Program-made: the position numbers and the translations under genes
Assembly (NCBI RefSeq): GCF_020859565.1
Contig: NZ_JAJHUO010000018.1
Coordinates: 124,001 to 188,000, forward strand
Reading direction: 5' to 3'
From: Saccharothrix luteola
GTDB lineage: Bacteria; Actinomycetota; Actinomycetes; Mycobacteriales; Pseudonocardiaceae
DNA: 64,000 bases
In this document: positions 56,256 through 64,000 of the stretch, piece after piece
How the letters are laid out: every line of letters starts with the position of its first letter
Numbering within the stretch: the first letter of the stretch is position 1
The notes under the pieces: model-generated
What the model was told of the DNA's origin: nothing
Seen by the model: only the letters and a program-made list of their open reading frames with translations
Database searches by the model: none

Positions 56256-56900
56256 CTACTTCTGGCGGGCCGCCGCGGCGAGTTGGCGCATGCCGTTCTC
56301 CAGCTGGAGGACGGTGCCCTCGGGCACCTCGAACCCGCACACCGCGAGCCAGTTCGCCAGCATCCGGTGGCCGCCCTCGGTCAGCACGGACTCCGGGTGG
56401 AACTGGACGCCCTCGACCGGCAGCTCGCGGTGGCGCATGGCCATGACCACGCCGGACTCGGTGCGCCCGGTCACCTCGAACTCGGCCGGGATGGTGTCCG
56501 GCAGCACGGTCAGCGAGTGGTAGCGGGTCGCGGTGAACGGGCTCGGCACGCCGTTCAGCACACCGCCGCCGTTGTGGTGCACGACGCTGGTCTTGCCGTG
56601 CAGCAGCTCGGGCGCCAGGTCGACCGTGCCGCCCCACACCGCGCCGATGGCCTGGTGGCCGAGGCACACCCCGAACACCGGGACGCCGTTGTCCGCGCAG
56701 TGGCGGATGACGTCCATGCTCCTGCCGGCCTTGTCCGGCGTGCTGGGGCCGGGGCTGACGAGGACGCCGCCGACGTCGGCGATCTCGTCCAGCTCGACGG
56801 CGTCGTTGCGCCGGACCACGCACTCGACCCCGAGCTGGGCCAGGTACTGGACGAGGTTGTAGACGAAGCTGTCGTAGTTGTCGACCACGAGCACGCGCAT
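56256..56900 (-). CDS. pabA: Glutamine amidotransferase subunit (PabA/TrpG)
   Basis: This 214-residue class I amidotransferase has RVLVVDNYDSFVYNLVQYLA, the nucleophile Cys in GVPVFGVCLGHQAIGAVWGG and the His-Glu pair in PVEGVQFHPESVLTEGGHRM. It supplies ammonia from glutamine to anthranilate or aminodeoxychorismate synthase. As no trpE or pabB is near, it may serve both pathways. Its conserved place beside pknB is typical of actinobacteria. It is divergent from fprA with 65 bases between, including an iron box. Confidence 0.93.
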   Translation of the reverse strand: MRVLVVDNYDSFVYNLVQYLAQLGVECVVRRNDAVELDEIADVGGVLVSPGPSTPDKAGRSMDVIRHCADNGVPVFGVCLGHQAIGAVWGGTVDLAPELLHGKTSVVHHNGGGVLNGVPSPFTATRYHSLTVLPDTIPAEFEVTGRTESGVVMAMRHRELPVEGVQFHPESVLTEGGHRMLANWLAVCGFEVPEGTVLQLENGMRQLAAAARQK

Positions 56901-56942
56901 GGCGCCAGCGTAGCCGTGACGAACCTCTCGCCAGAAGTGAGC

Positions 56943-56961
56943 TTAGGCTCACCTAACCTAG
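56943..56961. promoter_or_regulatory. DtxR/IdeR-type iron box upstream of fprA
   Basis: TTAGGCTCACCTAACCTAG matches 15 of 19 positions of the iron-box consensus TTAGGTTAGCCTAACCTAA. It ends five bases before the fprA start codon. IdeR with Fe(II) is expected to repress here when iron is plentiful. Confidence 0.8.
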
Positions 56962-56965
56962 TGGT

Positions 56966-58321
56966 ATGACCCGTTCCCTGCGCGTCGCCGTCGTCGGCGC
57001 CGGCCCCGCCGGCATCTACGCCGCCGACATCCTGACCAAGTCCGCGGCCGAGTCGGGCGCCGAGGTGGCCATCGACCTCTTCGAGCGGATGCCCGCCCCG
57101 TACGGCTTGATCAGGTACGGCGTCGCGCCGGACCACCCGCGCATCAAGGGCATCGTCAACGCCCTTCAGCGCGTGCTGGACCGGCCGGGGATCAGGTTCT
57201 TCGGCAACGTCGAGTACGGCGTCGACCTCAAGCTCGACGACCTCAGGCACTTCTACGACGCGGTGATCTTCTCCACCGGCGCGGAGAAGGACCGCCCGCT
57301 CGACATCCCCGGCATCGACCTGGACGGCTCCTACGGCGCGGCCGAGTTCGTCTCCTGGTACGACGGCCACCCCGACGTGCCGCGGACGTGGCCGCTGCGG
57401 GCGCGCGAGGTCGCCGTCCTCGGCGTCGGCAACGTCGCGCTCGACGTCGCCCGCGTGCTGGCCAAGACCGCCGACGAGCTGCTGAGCACCGACATCCCCG
57501 ACAACGTGCACGAGGGCCTGAAGGCCAGCCCCGTCACCGACGTGCACGTGTTCGGCCGGCGTGGACCGGCGCAGGCCAAGTTCACCCCGCTGGAGCTGCG
57601 CGAGCTCGACCACTCGCCCAACGTCGAGGTCATCGTGCACCCGGAGGGCATCGACTTCGACGCGGCGAGCATGGCGTCGATCCGGTCGAACAAGCAGGTC
57701 GAGATGGTGGTCAAGACGCTGCAGGAGTGGGCGATCCGCGACGTCGGCTCGCGTCCCCGCCGGCTGCACCTGCACTTCCTCGAAGCGCCCGTCGAGGTGC
57801 TGGGGTCGTCGTCGGTCACCGGCCTGCGCACCGAGCGGATGGAGCTGACCGGCGACGGCGGCGTGCGCGGCACGGGCGAGTTCACCGACTGGCCGGTGCA
57901 GGCGGTGTACCGGGCCGTCGGCTACCTGTCCACGCACCTGGTCGACCTGCCGTTCGACCACACCTCCGGCACCGTGCCGCACCAGGCGGGTCGGGTGCTC
58001 GACCTGGACGAGCAGGCGATGACCGGCGTCTACGTGACCGGCTGGATCAAGCGCGGCCCGGTCGGCCTCATCGGGCACACCAAGGGCGACGCGCTGGAGA
58101 CCGTCACCAGCCTGCTCGCGGACGCGCCGCTGCTGCCGGTCGCGCCGAGCCGCGCGCCCGACGCCGTGGTCCGGTTCCTGGAGCAGCGCGCCGTGCCGTT
58201 CACCACCGTGGACGGGTGGCGCGAGCTGGACGCGCACGAGCTCGCCCTCGGCGCCGCGCGCGGCCGTGACCGGGTGAAGGTCGTCGACCGCGCGGAGATG
58301 ACCGACATCTGCCGGTCATAG
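56966..58321 (+). CDS. fprA: FprA-type ferredoxin/adrenodoxin-NADP reductase
   Basis: This 451-residue flavoprotein has its FAD motif in VAVVGAGPAGIYAADILTKS and its NADP motif in AVLGVGNVALDVARVLAKT. RMPAPYGLIRYGVAPDHPRI and TGWIKRGPVGLIGHTKGDAL are typical of the adrenodoxin-reductase family. It moves electrons from NADPH to ferredoxin for P450, iron-sulfur or iron-acquisition reactions. The length agrees with mycobacterial FprA (456). The iron box directly upstream suggests induction under iron limitation. It stands between pabA and the sortase group. Confidence 0.95.
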   Translation: MTRSLRVAVVGAGPAGIYAADILTKSAAESGAEVAIDLFERMPAPYGLIRYGVAPDHPRIKGIVNALQRVLDRPGIRFFGNVEYGVDLKLDDLRHFYDAVIFSTGAEKDRPLDIPGIDLDGSYGAAEFVSWYDGHPDVPRTWPLRAREVAVLGVGNVALDVARVLAKTADELLSTDIPDNVHEGLKASPVTDVHVFGRRGPAQAKFTPLELRELDHSPNVEVIVHPEGIDFDAASMASIRSNKQVEMVVKTLQEWAIRDVGSRPRRLHLHFLEAPVEVLGSSSVTGLRTERMELTGDGGVRGTGEFTDWPVQAVYRAVGYLSTHLVDLPFDHTSGTVPHQAGRVLDLDEQAMTGVYVTGWIKRGPVGLIGHTKGDALETVTSLLADAPLLPVAPSRAPDAVVRFLEQRAVPFTTVDGWRELDAHELALGAARGRDRVKVVDRAEMTDICRS

Positions 58322-58323
58322 GG

Positions 58324-58482
58324 CTACTGGGGCGTCGTCACGTTGTTGAACGGCAGCTTCGGCTCCGCCCACGGGAACACCACGAACATCAGCAGCGCCA
58401 CCACCCCGGCCACGAGCACCAGCGCTTCGAGGACGCGCACGGGCAGCGGGCCGGGGAGGTGCCGCCAGATCCACCCGTACAT
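58324..58482 (-). CDS. Small membrane protein coupled to the sortase gene
   Basis: This 52-residue protein (MYGWIWRHLPGPLPVRVLEA) has one helix (LVLVAGVVALLMFVVFPWAE) and a short external end (PKLPFNNVTTPQ). It starts by a one-base TGATG overlap with the sortase stop, so it is translated together with the sortase. It could help sortase assembly. No named family is recognised. Confidence 0.8.
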   Translation of the reverse strand: MYGWIWRHLPGPLPVRVLEALVLVAGVVALLMFVVFPWAEPKLPFNNVTTPQ

Positions 58483-60515
58483 CACTGCTCCTTCATCTCT
58501 TCGGGCACGAAACCGGGCGCCTTCGGGTAGCTCATCGTCAGCACCGAGTGCACGATGAGCCGCTGCTTGTCGGAGAACCGCGGGTGGCAGGTGGTCAGCG
58601 TCATCAGCGCCGCCTGCTGCGCCGCGGGCACCTCGCCCTCGAAGTAGGGCACGGGGTTGATCACCTCGCCCTGGGTGGGCAGCACGATCGCCTGGCCGAC
58701 CGCCTTGTCGTACGGCGCGCCCAGCGGCGAGACCTTGGCGCACTTCGGGTCGGACTGCCGCACCGCCCAGTCCGCCACCTCGCCGGACTTCGGCATCACC
58801 CGGTAGACGAACCACTGGGTCTGCGTCTCGACCACGATCGCGTCGCACGAGCTGAGCAGGTCCAGGTCGTTGAAGGGCGCGCCCTTGCCGACCCGGTGGC
58901 CCGCGACGGAGAAGTTGCCCGGGTCGCCCGGCAGCGCGGTGCCCTTGTAGTGGCCGGGCCCGATCTCCAGGTCCTTGTCGGTGGTGCCCTCGACGATGGA
59001 GAACTTGTAGTCCGGGCCGAACACCGGGATGTACATCTTGGCGAACGCCTGGCCGTCCAGCAGCTCGTACTGGGCCTGGCGCTGCTGGTCGGACTCGACC
59101 GTGTTCGCGTTCCACTGGTCGTCCAGCGCCTGGGTGGCGTCGTCCTGCTTGCCGGCCGAGATGAGGTCGGTGACGTACACCTCGTAGACCACGAAGAGCA
59201 GGATGACCAGGCCGGCCGTGATCAGCAGCTCGCCGACGGTGCGGACCGCCTTCCGCGCCGTGCTGTCGGGCGGCGGGCCCGGCTGGTCGTCCTCGTCGTC
59301 GTAGTAGTCCTCGTCCTCGTAGTACTCGTCTTCGTAGTCCTCGTACTCGTCCTCGTAGTCGTCCACGGGCGCGATGACCTCGGTGGGCGGGTCGACGGGG
59401 CGAGGGCGGCGCGGCGGCGCCGGCGGGCGGGCGCCCGGGGGCGGCGGCAGGCTGCCGGAGAACGCGTTCGTGTAGCGGGTGGCGTCGGCTTCCGGTGGCG
59501 CGGGCCGGGGACGCGCCGCACCGGGCGGTGGCGCGGCCCCGCCGAGCCGGGCGGCCACCTCGGAGGGCGCGGGCCGGATGGACGGGTCGTCGATCGGACG
59601 GCGACGGCCCGCGGGCGCTTCGTCGCGCCGGGCGCGGCGGCCGTCGGGCGGCGGGTCGGCTCGGACCGGCTCGACGTACGTGGTCTCCTCGGCGTGCGTC
59701 GGCACGGGCGGCAGGTCGTCTCGGCGGGCCCGGCGACCGGCGGGTGCGACGCGCGGGCCCATCTCGTCACGGCGGGCACGGCGACCGGTGGCCGGTGGTT
59801 CGGCGGGGACCGGCTCGGCGTACGGCGGCTCGGCCTCGTCCCGACGCGCGCGCCGGGCGACGGGTGGCTCGGCGTAGGGCTCCACCGGCGGCGCGAGGTC
59901 ATCCCGGAGCGCACGGCGGGCGATCGGCGGCTCGGCGTGCGGCAGCTCGACCGGCGGCACGTCGTCCCGGCGCGCGCGACGGGCGACCGGGGGTTCGGCC
60001 GGCGGCACCTCGTCCCGACGCGCCCGACGGCCGGTGGGCGGCGGCTCGACCGGCGGCGGGACGTCGTCGCGGCGGGCCCGGCGGCCGGTCGGCGGGGGCT
60101 CCGCGGCGTACGGCTCGGCCTGGTACGGCTCGGCCGGCGGAACGTCGTCGCGACGCGCCCGGCGACCGGTCGGGGGCGGCTCGGTGCGGGGCGGGTAGGA
60201 CTCCCCCGGACGGCTGAAACCGCCGGCCGGTGTCGCCGGCCGCTCGAGGTCGCCGGAGTGGCCTGCCGGCCGGTCGAACCCGCCCGGTGGCGTCGGCGGG
60301 CGGTCGAACCCACCGGGAGGGGTGACGGGCCGGTTCGGGCCGGCGGGGCGGTCGACACCACCCGGCGGGGTCGATGGCCTGCTGAAACCGCCTGGCGGCG
60401 TGGGTGGGCGGTGGCCGGGGAGCGGCGGTTCGCCGCTGGCGTGGGGCGGCTGTGGCCTGGGTCGCGGCGGTCGGCCCGGCGGGCCGCCTTGCGGCGGGGG
60501 CGGGTCGTAGCTCAC
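58482..60515 (-). CDS. Class E sortase with long Arg/Pro-rich cytoplasmic N-terminus
   Basis: This 677-residue protein begins with about 420 residues of Pro/Arg/Glu-rich repeats (TPPGGFDRP, then RRARRDDVPP and PPPTGRRARRD units) that end in a long acidic run (DDYEDEYEDYEDEYYEDED). One membrane helix follows (about 436-456, GELLITAGLVILLFVVYEVY). The C-terminal sortase domain has the catalytic His in FSVAGHRVGK, Cys in MTLTTCHPRFS and Arg in DKQRLIVHS. Class E sortases anchor LAxTG-type proteins to the wall or pilin. GTG 60515 is chosen because GGGAGG lies upstream; the in-frame TTG at 60530 is less likely. It is divergent from crgA. Confidence 0.92.
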   Translation of the reverse strand: MSYDPPPPQGGPPGRPPRPRPQPPHASGEPPLPGHRPPTPPGGFSRPSTPPGGVDRPAGPNRPVTPPGGFDRPPTPPGGFDRPAGHSGDLERPATPAGGFSRPGESYPPRTEPPPTGRRARRDDVPPAEPYQAEPYAAEPPPTGRRARRDDVPPPVEPPPTGRRARRDEVPPAEPPVARRARRDDVPPVELPHAEPPIARRALRDDLAPPVEPYAEPPVARRARRDEAEPPYAEPVPAEPPATGRRARRDEMGPRVAPAGRRARRDDLPPVPTHAEETTYVEPVRADPPPDGRRARRDEAPAGRRRPIDDPSIRPAPSEVAARLGGAAPPPGAARPRPAPPEADATRYTNAFSGSLPPPPGARPPAPPRRPRPVDPPTEVIAPVDDYEDEYEDYEDEYYEDEDYYDDEDDQPGPPPDSTARKAVRTVGELLITAGLVILLFVVYEVYVTDLISAGKQDDATQALDDQWNANTVESDQQRQAQYELLDGQAFAKMYIPVFGPDYKFSIVEGTTDKDLEIGPGHYKGTALPGDPGNFSVAGHRVGKGAPFNDLDLLSSCDAIVVETQTQWFVYRVMPKSGEVADWAVRQSDPKCAKVSPLGAPYDKAVGQAIVLPTQGEVINPVPYFEGEVPAAQQAALMTLTTCHPRFSDKQRLIVHSVLTMSYPKAPGFVPEEMKEQ

Positions 60516-60652
60516 CGGAAAACCTCCCAAGCCGAACGTTCCAGGACTACACGGTGCTTCAGGGACCTGCTCGGTTACGTTAACGTGTTCATCCAGCAGT
60601 GGACGTGAACTCGCGCCACTGGAGGCCTATCCACCCGTCAGGCGAGGACAGC

Positions 60653-60919
60653 ATGCCCAAGTCCAAGGTCCGCAAGAAGGCCGTCTACACGGCGCCTGCC
60701 GATCGCCGCACCCCGGTGAAGGTCAAGGCAGCGGGGCCGTCGCACCCCGTCTACGTCGCCGTGATGCTCGGCATGATGCTGTTGGGGCTGGCGTGGCTGG
60801 TGGTCAACTACATCGCGGGCGAGAAGGTCCCGGTGATGATGGACCTCGGGTCCTGGAACTTCGGCATCGGATTCGCCCTGATGATCGTCGGCTTGCTGAT
60901 GACCATGAAATGGCGCTGA
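60653..60919 (+). CDS. crgA: CrgA cell-division protein
   Basis: This 88-residue protein has a basic N-terminus (MPKSKVRKKAVYTAPADRRT) and two membrane helices (PVYVAVMLGMMLLGLAWLVV and FGIGFALMIVGLLMTMKW). It is the actinobacterial CrgA, recruited to the divisome, where it binds FtsZ, FtsQ, FtsI and PBPs; in Streptomyces it controls septation. GGCGAGG lies before ATG 60653. Its place beside the pkn cluster is conserved. It is divergent from the sortase gene, and a perfect hairpin terminates it. Confidence 0.96.
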   Translation: MPKSKVRKKAVYTAPADRRTPVKVKAAGPSHPVYVAVMLGMMLLGLAWLVVNYIAGEKVPVMMDLGSWNFGIGFALMIVGLLMTMKWR

Positions 60920-60942
60920 CCACGCGCTACGCCAAGTGGCCG

Positions 60943-60973
60943 ACGGCCCGGACGTGCTCCACGTCCGGGCCGT
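60943..60973 (+). terminator. Terminator of crgA
   Basis: A perfect 14-bp stem (60943-60956 and 60960-60973, ACGGCCCGGACGTG and its complement) has the loop CTC. It lies 24 bases after the crgA stop. Confidence 0.85.
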
Positions 60974-61057
60974 TCCGCGTTCCCCCGTCGTTCACCCGGT
61001 TCACCTGACGGTCACCGAAGCACACGGCTGTAAGTCATCCCCAATGGGGACAACTCC

Positions 61058-61115
61058 TGTGGACAACTTTGCGCCAATTTGCACAAGCCCCGGTCGGAGG
61101 CCCTAGTTGTCCACA
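61058..61115. promoter_or_regulatory. Two perfect DnaA boxes in opposite orientation
   Basis: TGTGGACAA (61058-61066, reverse of TTGTCCACA) and TTGTCCACA (61107-61115) equal the preferred actinobacterial DnaA box. A weaker GGGGACAAC lies at 61046-61054. The gap 60974-61135 between crgA and the PH-domain gene is otherwise without a gene. DnaA may bind here to regulate the next gene or titrate DnaA near the origin. Confidence 0.6.
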
Positions 61116-61135
61116 AGTGCGGCAGACTCGGAAGC

Positions 61136-61549
61136 GTGAACCCACCGCGCACCTGGTCGCCCCAACCCGGCCTCGTCGGCCTCGCCTGGGGCCTGGCCGC
61201 CGTGTTCCTGCTGGTCACGATCCTCAGTTCGGACCCCGTGAGCCGGGTCTTCCTGGGCCTCGCCACGCTCGTGCAGCTCGCGCTGGGCGCTTACGGCACC
61301 CTGGTGCGCCCCAGGCTGCTGGTGGACGACTCAGGGCTCACCGTGCGCACCCTGAGCGGCGCGCGGCAGCTGCCCTGGCACGAGGTGAAGGTGCGCCTGG
61401 CCCGCACCCGCCGGCTCGGCCGCGAGACGGCCACGCTGGAGCTGGACTGGCACCGCGGCGAGGACGAGCGGCTGTACGTCTTCACCCCGCTGGACCTCGG
61501 CACGGACCCGCGCGACGTGGCGGACGTCCTGCACGCCCTGCGCCCGTGA
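61136..61549 (+). CDS. PH domain-containing membrane protein
   Basis: This 137-residue protein starts at GTG 61136. Two N-terminal hydrophobic helices (GLVGLAWGLAAVFLLVTILS and RVFLGLATLVQLALGAYGTL) are followed by a bacterial PH-like domain (RPRLLVDDSGLTVRTLSGAR, then QLPWHEVKVRLARTRRLGRE). It resembles the small PH-domain protein between ppiA and crgA in mycobacteria. Function unknown. The two DnaA boxes lie just upstream. It is convergent with the metallo-beta-lactamase-fold gene. Confidence 0.88.
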   Translation: MNPPRTWSPQPGLVGLAWGLAAVFLLVTILSSDPVSRVFLGLATLVQLALGAYGTLVRPRLLVDDSGLTVRTLSGARQLPWHEVKVRLARTRRLGRETATLELDWHRGEDERLYVFTPLDLGTDPRDVADVLHALRP

Positions 61550-61556
61550 CGGGCCG

Positions 61557-62276
61557 CTAGAGGTCGACGACCAGGCCCGGCACGGCGACGTCGGCCGGGT
61601 GACCGGCCGCTTCCAGGTGCTCCGCCGGGTCGACGCCCGGCCACAGGTGCGCCAGCACCAGCCTGCCGACACCGGCCCGGTGCGCGTTCGCGCCCGCCTG
61701 CTCGGCCGTCGACAGGTACGGCGCGTTGTCCGCCGGCAGCACGTGCCGGGCGAACGTCGCCTCGGCCACGAACACGTCCGCGTCCCGCGCGAGGTCGACC
61801 AGCGCCGGGCTCGGCCCGGTGTCACCCGTGTAGGCGATCACCCGTCCACCGGCCGTGAGCCGCAGACCCGCGTTCGGCACGAAGTGGGGCAGGTCCCACG
61901 CGTCCACCCGGAACGGCCCCACCTCGAACGACCGCTCGACCGCGTGCACCGAGCACGCGTGCCCCAAGGGCACCTGGTCCAGCGCCAGCACGCGGTCCAG
62001 CGCACCCTCCGGCGCGTGGACCGGCAGCACCGGAGCCGAAGGCCCGAGCGCGCGGGCCCGAAGCAACGGGTTGAGGTCGGCGCAGTGGTCGGGGTGCCCG
62101 TGGCTGACCAGCACGGCGTCCACCGCCGCCGGGGGCAGCAGCGCCTGCAACGCCGGGAACGTCGCGTAACCCGGGTCCACCAGGAGCGTGAACCCGTCGT
62201 GCTCCATCAGGTAACCGCTGCACGGCTGCGCGGCCGTCGGCCACGCGCCGACGCCGCCCAGGACGGTCAGCCGCAC
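61557..62276 (-). CDS. MBL-fold metallohydrolase
   Basis: This 239-residue metallo-beta-lactamase-fold protein has the metal motif VLVSHGHPDHCADLNPLLRA (HxHxDH), Asp in VIAYTGDTGPSPALVDLA, and His in LVLAHLWPG. The start RLTVLGGVGAWPTAAQPCSG is typical of the RNase Z/phosphodiesterase-like group; it is probably a cyclic phosphodiester or arylsulfatase-like hydrolase. It lies two bases after the rhomboid gene, same direction (operon). It does not look like an antibiotic-resistance enzyme. Confidence 0.92.
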   Translation of the reverse strand: MRLTVLGGVGAWPTAAQPCSGYLMEHDGFTLLVDPGYATFPALQALLPPAAVDAVLVSHGHPDHCADLNPLLRARALGPSAPVLPVHAPEGALDRVLALDQVPLGHACSVHAVERSFEVGPFRVDAWDLPHFVPNAGLRLTAGGRVIAYTGDTGPSPALVDLARDADVFVAEATFARHVLPADNAPYLSTAEQAGANAHRAGVGRLVLAHLWPGVDPAEHLEAAGHPADVAVPGLVVDL

Positions 62277-62278
62277 CG

Positions 62279-63163
62279 TCAGACCAGCTGCGCGGTCCGC
62301 ACGACCGCCAGCACCACCAGCAGCACGACCGCGGCGGACACCGCCGCCAGCTGCCAGTTGTTCCGCTTCGCGGCCGGCGCGTAGACCAGCCCGGCCGTCA
62401 GCGCCGCGCCGATCACCAGGCCGCCGATGTGCCCGAGCAGGGAGATGCCCGGCAGGGTGAAGCTGAGCACGACGTTCAAGCCGATCACGCCGAGCGCCGG
62501 GCCGGGGTTGAGCTTGAGCCGCAGCACGGCCACCAGCATCGCGCCCATCAGGCCGTACACCGCGCCGGACGCGCCGGCCACCACCGTGTCGATCCCGCCG
62601 AACAGGTACACCGCGAGCCCGCCGCCGAGCAGCGACACCCCGTACACCGCGGAGAACCGCAGCTTGCCGAACACGGGTTCCAGGTCACGGCCGAGCACGT
62701 ACAGCGCGATCATGTTCAACGCCAGGTGCAAGGGCCCGAAGTGCAGGAACCCCGACGTCACCAGCCGCCACCACTCGCCGTCCAGGGCGACCGACGGCGT
62801 GTACATCACGAGGTCGAGGAACAGCGCCGACCGCTGGTTGGCCGCCACGCTGCCCGCCTGGGCCGCCGTGACCGCGAAGAGCAGCACGTTCACCGCGATC
62901 AGCACCGGTGTGACCACCATGCGCCGGGAGTACTCCGCGCCGACGAACGTGCGCGGCCGGCGCACCGTGGCCCGGCCCTCGTTCACGCAGTCGACGCACT
63001 GGTGGCCGACGGACGCCTCGCGCAGGCACTCCGGGCACGCCGGCCGGTCGCAGCGGACGCACCGCAGCCCGGTGGCCCGGTCGGGGTGGCGCACGCAGAC
63101 CGGCAGGTCTGGCCGCGCCCCGATCGGCTCACCGGGCGGCGGGGAGATCGGCGAGTCGGCCAC
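62279..63163 (-). CDS. Rhomboid intramembrane serine protease with zinc-finger N-terminus
   Basis: This 294-residue protein has an N-terminal zinc-binding B-box-like region (CVRHPDRATGLRCVRCDRPA, then CPECLREASVGHQCVDC) and six membrane helices. The catalytic Ser is in AGASGAVYGLMGAML and the His in LLGHIGGLVIGAAL; FLHFGPLHLALNMIALYVLG carries the loop His-Asn. Rhomboids cut membrane proteins within helices. It is conserved beside ppiA in actinobacteria. It runs into the MBL gene two bases later. Confidence 0.95.
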   Translation of the reverse strand: MADSPISPPPGEPIGARPDLPVCVRHPDRATGLRCVRCDRPACPECLREASVGHQCVDCVNEGRATVRRPRTFVGAEYSRRMVVTPVLIAVNVLLFAVTAAQAGSVAANQRSALFLDLVMYTPSVALDGEWWRLVTSGFLHFGPLHLALNMIALYVLGRDLEPVFGKLRFSAVYGVSLLGGGLAVYLFGGIDTVVAGASGAVYGLMGAMLVAVLRLKLNPGPALGVIGLNVVLSFTLPGISLLGHIGGLVIGAALTAGLVYAPAAKRNNWQLAAVSAAVVLLVVLAVVRTAQLV

Positions 63164-63721
63164 TCAGGCCCGCTCCACCGAGACCTTCTCGATCACCACG
63201 TCGGTGACCGGGCGGTCGCCGGCGCCGGTGGGTGCGGCGCCGATCGCGTCCACCACGTTGCGCGAGTCCTGGTCGGCGACCTCGCCGAAGATCGTGTGCT
63301 TGAAGTTCAGCCAGGTGGTCGGCGCGACCGTGATGAAGAACTGCGAGCCGTTGCTGTTGGGCCCGGCGTTGGCCATCGCCAGCAGGTAGGGCTTGTTGAA
63401 CTGCAGCTCCGGGTGGAACTCGTCGGCGAACTTGTAGCCGGGGCCGCCGCGTCCGGTGCCCGTCGGGTCACCGCCCTGGAGCATGAAGCCCGCGATCACC
63501 CGGTGGAAGATCGACCCGTCGTAGAACGGGCCGGACGTCTCGCCCTTCGCGTTGGGGTCGGAGTAGCTCTTCGTGCCCTCGGCCAGGCCGACGAAGTTGG
63601 CCACCGTCTTGGGGGCTTGGTCGGGGAAGAGGTTGACGCGGATGTCGCCCTGCGAGGTGTGCAGGGTCGCCGTCAGCTTGGTCCCCACGAACGATTCGTT
63701 GCTGTCTGCCACGCCACCCAT
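63164..63721 (-). CDS. ppiA: Cyclophilin-type peptidyl-prolyl isomerase
   Basis: This 185-residue cytoplasmic cyclophilin has IFHRVIAGFMLQGGDPTGTG (catalytic Arg and Phe region), ANAGPNSNGSQFFITVAPT and WLNFKHTIFGEV. It speeds proline cis/trans isomerisation. No signal peptide. ATG 63721 (MGGVADSNESFVG) is the likely start; GTG 63712 is an alternative. It is followed directly by the rhomboid gene with no gap, so the rhomboid and MBL genes may belong to its operon. Confidence 0.95.
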   Translation of the reverse strand: MGGVADSNESFVGTKLTATLHTSQGDIRVNLFPDQAPKTVANFVGLAEGTKSYSDPNAKGETSGPFYDGSIFHRVIAGFMLQGGDPTGTGRGGPGYKFADEFHPELQFNKPYLLAMANAGPNSNGSQFFITVAPTTWLNFKHTIFGEVADQDSRNVVDAIGAAPTGAGDRPVTDVVIEKVSVERA

Positions 63722-63760
63722 CGTGCCATCAAGGGGCGGGGTGGTTGGGAAAGGGGCACG

Positions 63761-64000
63761 ATGGGTATTGCCTGGAACGTGACTGACCGACAGCTTCTGG
63801 AGCGCGATATGGATGAGGTAGACGCCATGACCCGGGCCGGGGAGTCGGTCGGCAAGGCGGTGCGGACTGTTCGCCGCAACGCCGTCCGCGCTGGTCACGT
63901 CGGCGCGGACGCGGCTGTTCAGCTCGCGCAGCGCGCCGAGGGCAAGCTCGCCGAGCGCGGCGTGACCAAGGACTACGTCCGCGGTGTCGTCGCCGACAAG
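63761..64000 (+). CDS. Partial small helical protein at the right edge
   Basis: The frame opens at ATG 63761 (GIAWNVTDRQLLERDMDEVD) with AAGGGG upstream and remains open to the window end: TRAGESVGKAVRTVRRNAVR, then GADAAVQLAQRAEGKLAERG. The 80 codons seen are Ala/Arg-rich and helical, with no membrane segment yet. Codon bias is good. It is divergent from ppiA. The product cannot be identified until the rest is seen. Confidence 0.6.
   Translation, partial: MGIAWNVTDRQLLERDMDEVDAMTRAGESVGKAVRTVRRNAVRAGHVGADAAVQLAQRAEGKLAERGVTKDYVRGVVADK

Noticed and set aside
61557..62276. MBL-fold gene as a beta-lactamase
   Set aside because: It lacks a signal peptide and has the RNase Z/phosphodiesterase-type start; it sits in the housekeeping ppiA-rhomboid group.

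Overview
The window is a 64 kb chromosomal segment of a high-GC actinomycete. The order of its right half (tRNA-Leu, fhaA, fhaB, pstP, rodA, pbpA, pknA, pknB, pabA, crgA, a PH-domain gene, rhomboid, ppiA) matches the origin-proximal cell-wall signalling cluster of Actinobacteria. By comparison with mycobacterial gene order, oriC should lie beyond the right edge. The DUF397 and XRE-TPR regulators, the many secreted or cell-wall genes and the codon use suggest Pseudonocardiaceae (Saccharothrix, Lentzea or Actinosynnema-like). That placement is an inference, because no rRNA is present.

Layout. 1-2.9 kb: partial ECF sigma factor, a small DUF protein, tRNA-Gly, an OsmC peroxidase and two low-complexity proteins. 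2.9-6.4 kb: an ABC exporter with a CebR-like palindrome in its promoter, a yefM-yoeB toxin-antitoxin module bracketed by 28-bp direct repeats, and a secreted GH6 cellulase. 6.8-17.6 kb: a probable surface-glycan operon holding two related membrane-anchored proteins, a 1235-residue glycosyltransferase-glycosyltransferase-FkbM fusion, three consecutive acyltransferase-3 proteins and a convergent AlgX/AlgJ-like protein. 18.4-21.3 kb: a NarL-type two-component pair with a short sensor, a vapBC-type module with its operator, a frameshifted DUF397 gene and a small secreted protein. 21.4-30.3 kb: gamma-glutamyltransferase-like enzyme, UDP-glucose dehydrogenase, a decayed tnpB, an SDR, a TM0106-type RecB-like nuclease, a DUF6474 gene with a suspicious poly-G run, and a BCCT transporter. 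30.3-33.2 kb: copper genes (YcnI, CopC, CopD). 33.3-46 kb: metabolic and regulatory genes, including an XRE-TPR regulator, a GH1 glucosidase coupled to an MFS transporter with a divergent TetR gene, and a divergent aldolase-like/FAD-oxidase pair. 46.4-64 kb: the cell-wall signalling cluster, interrupted by an iron-box-controlled fprA and a class E sortase with its small membrane partner.

How the genes fit together. PknA/PknB (PASTA sensors), PstP, FhaA/FhaB, RodA, PbpA and CrgA form one growth-control unit. Proteins of the glycan operon and the sortase carry short cytoplasmic Thr motifs that could be substrates or FHA docking sites for that kinase system; this is speculative. The best candidate for an undescribed system is the glycan synthesis and O-acylation operon at 6.8-17.6 kb.
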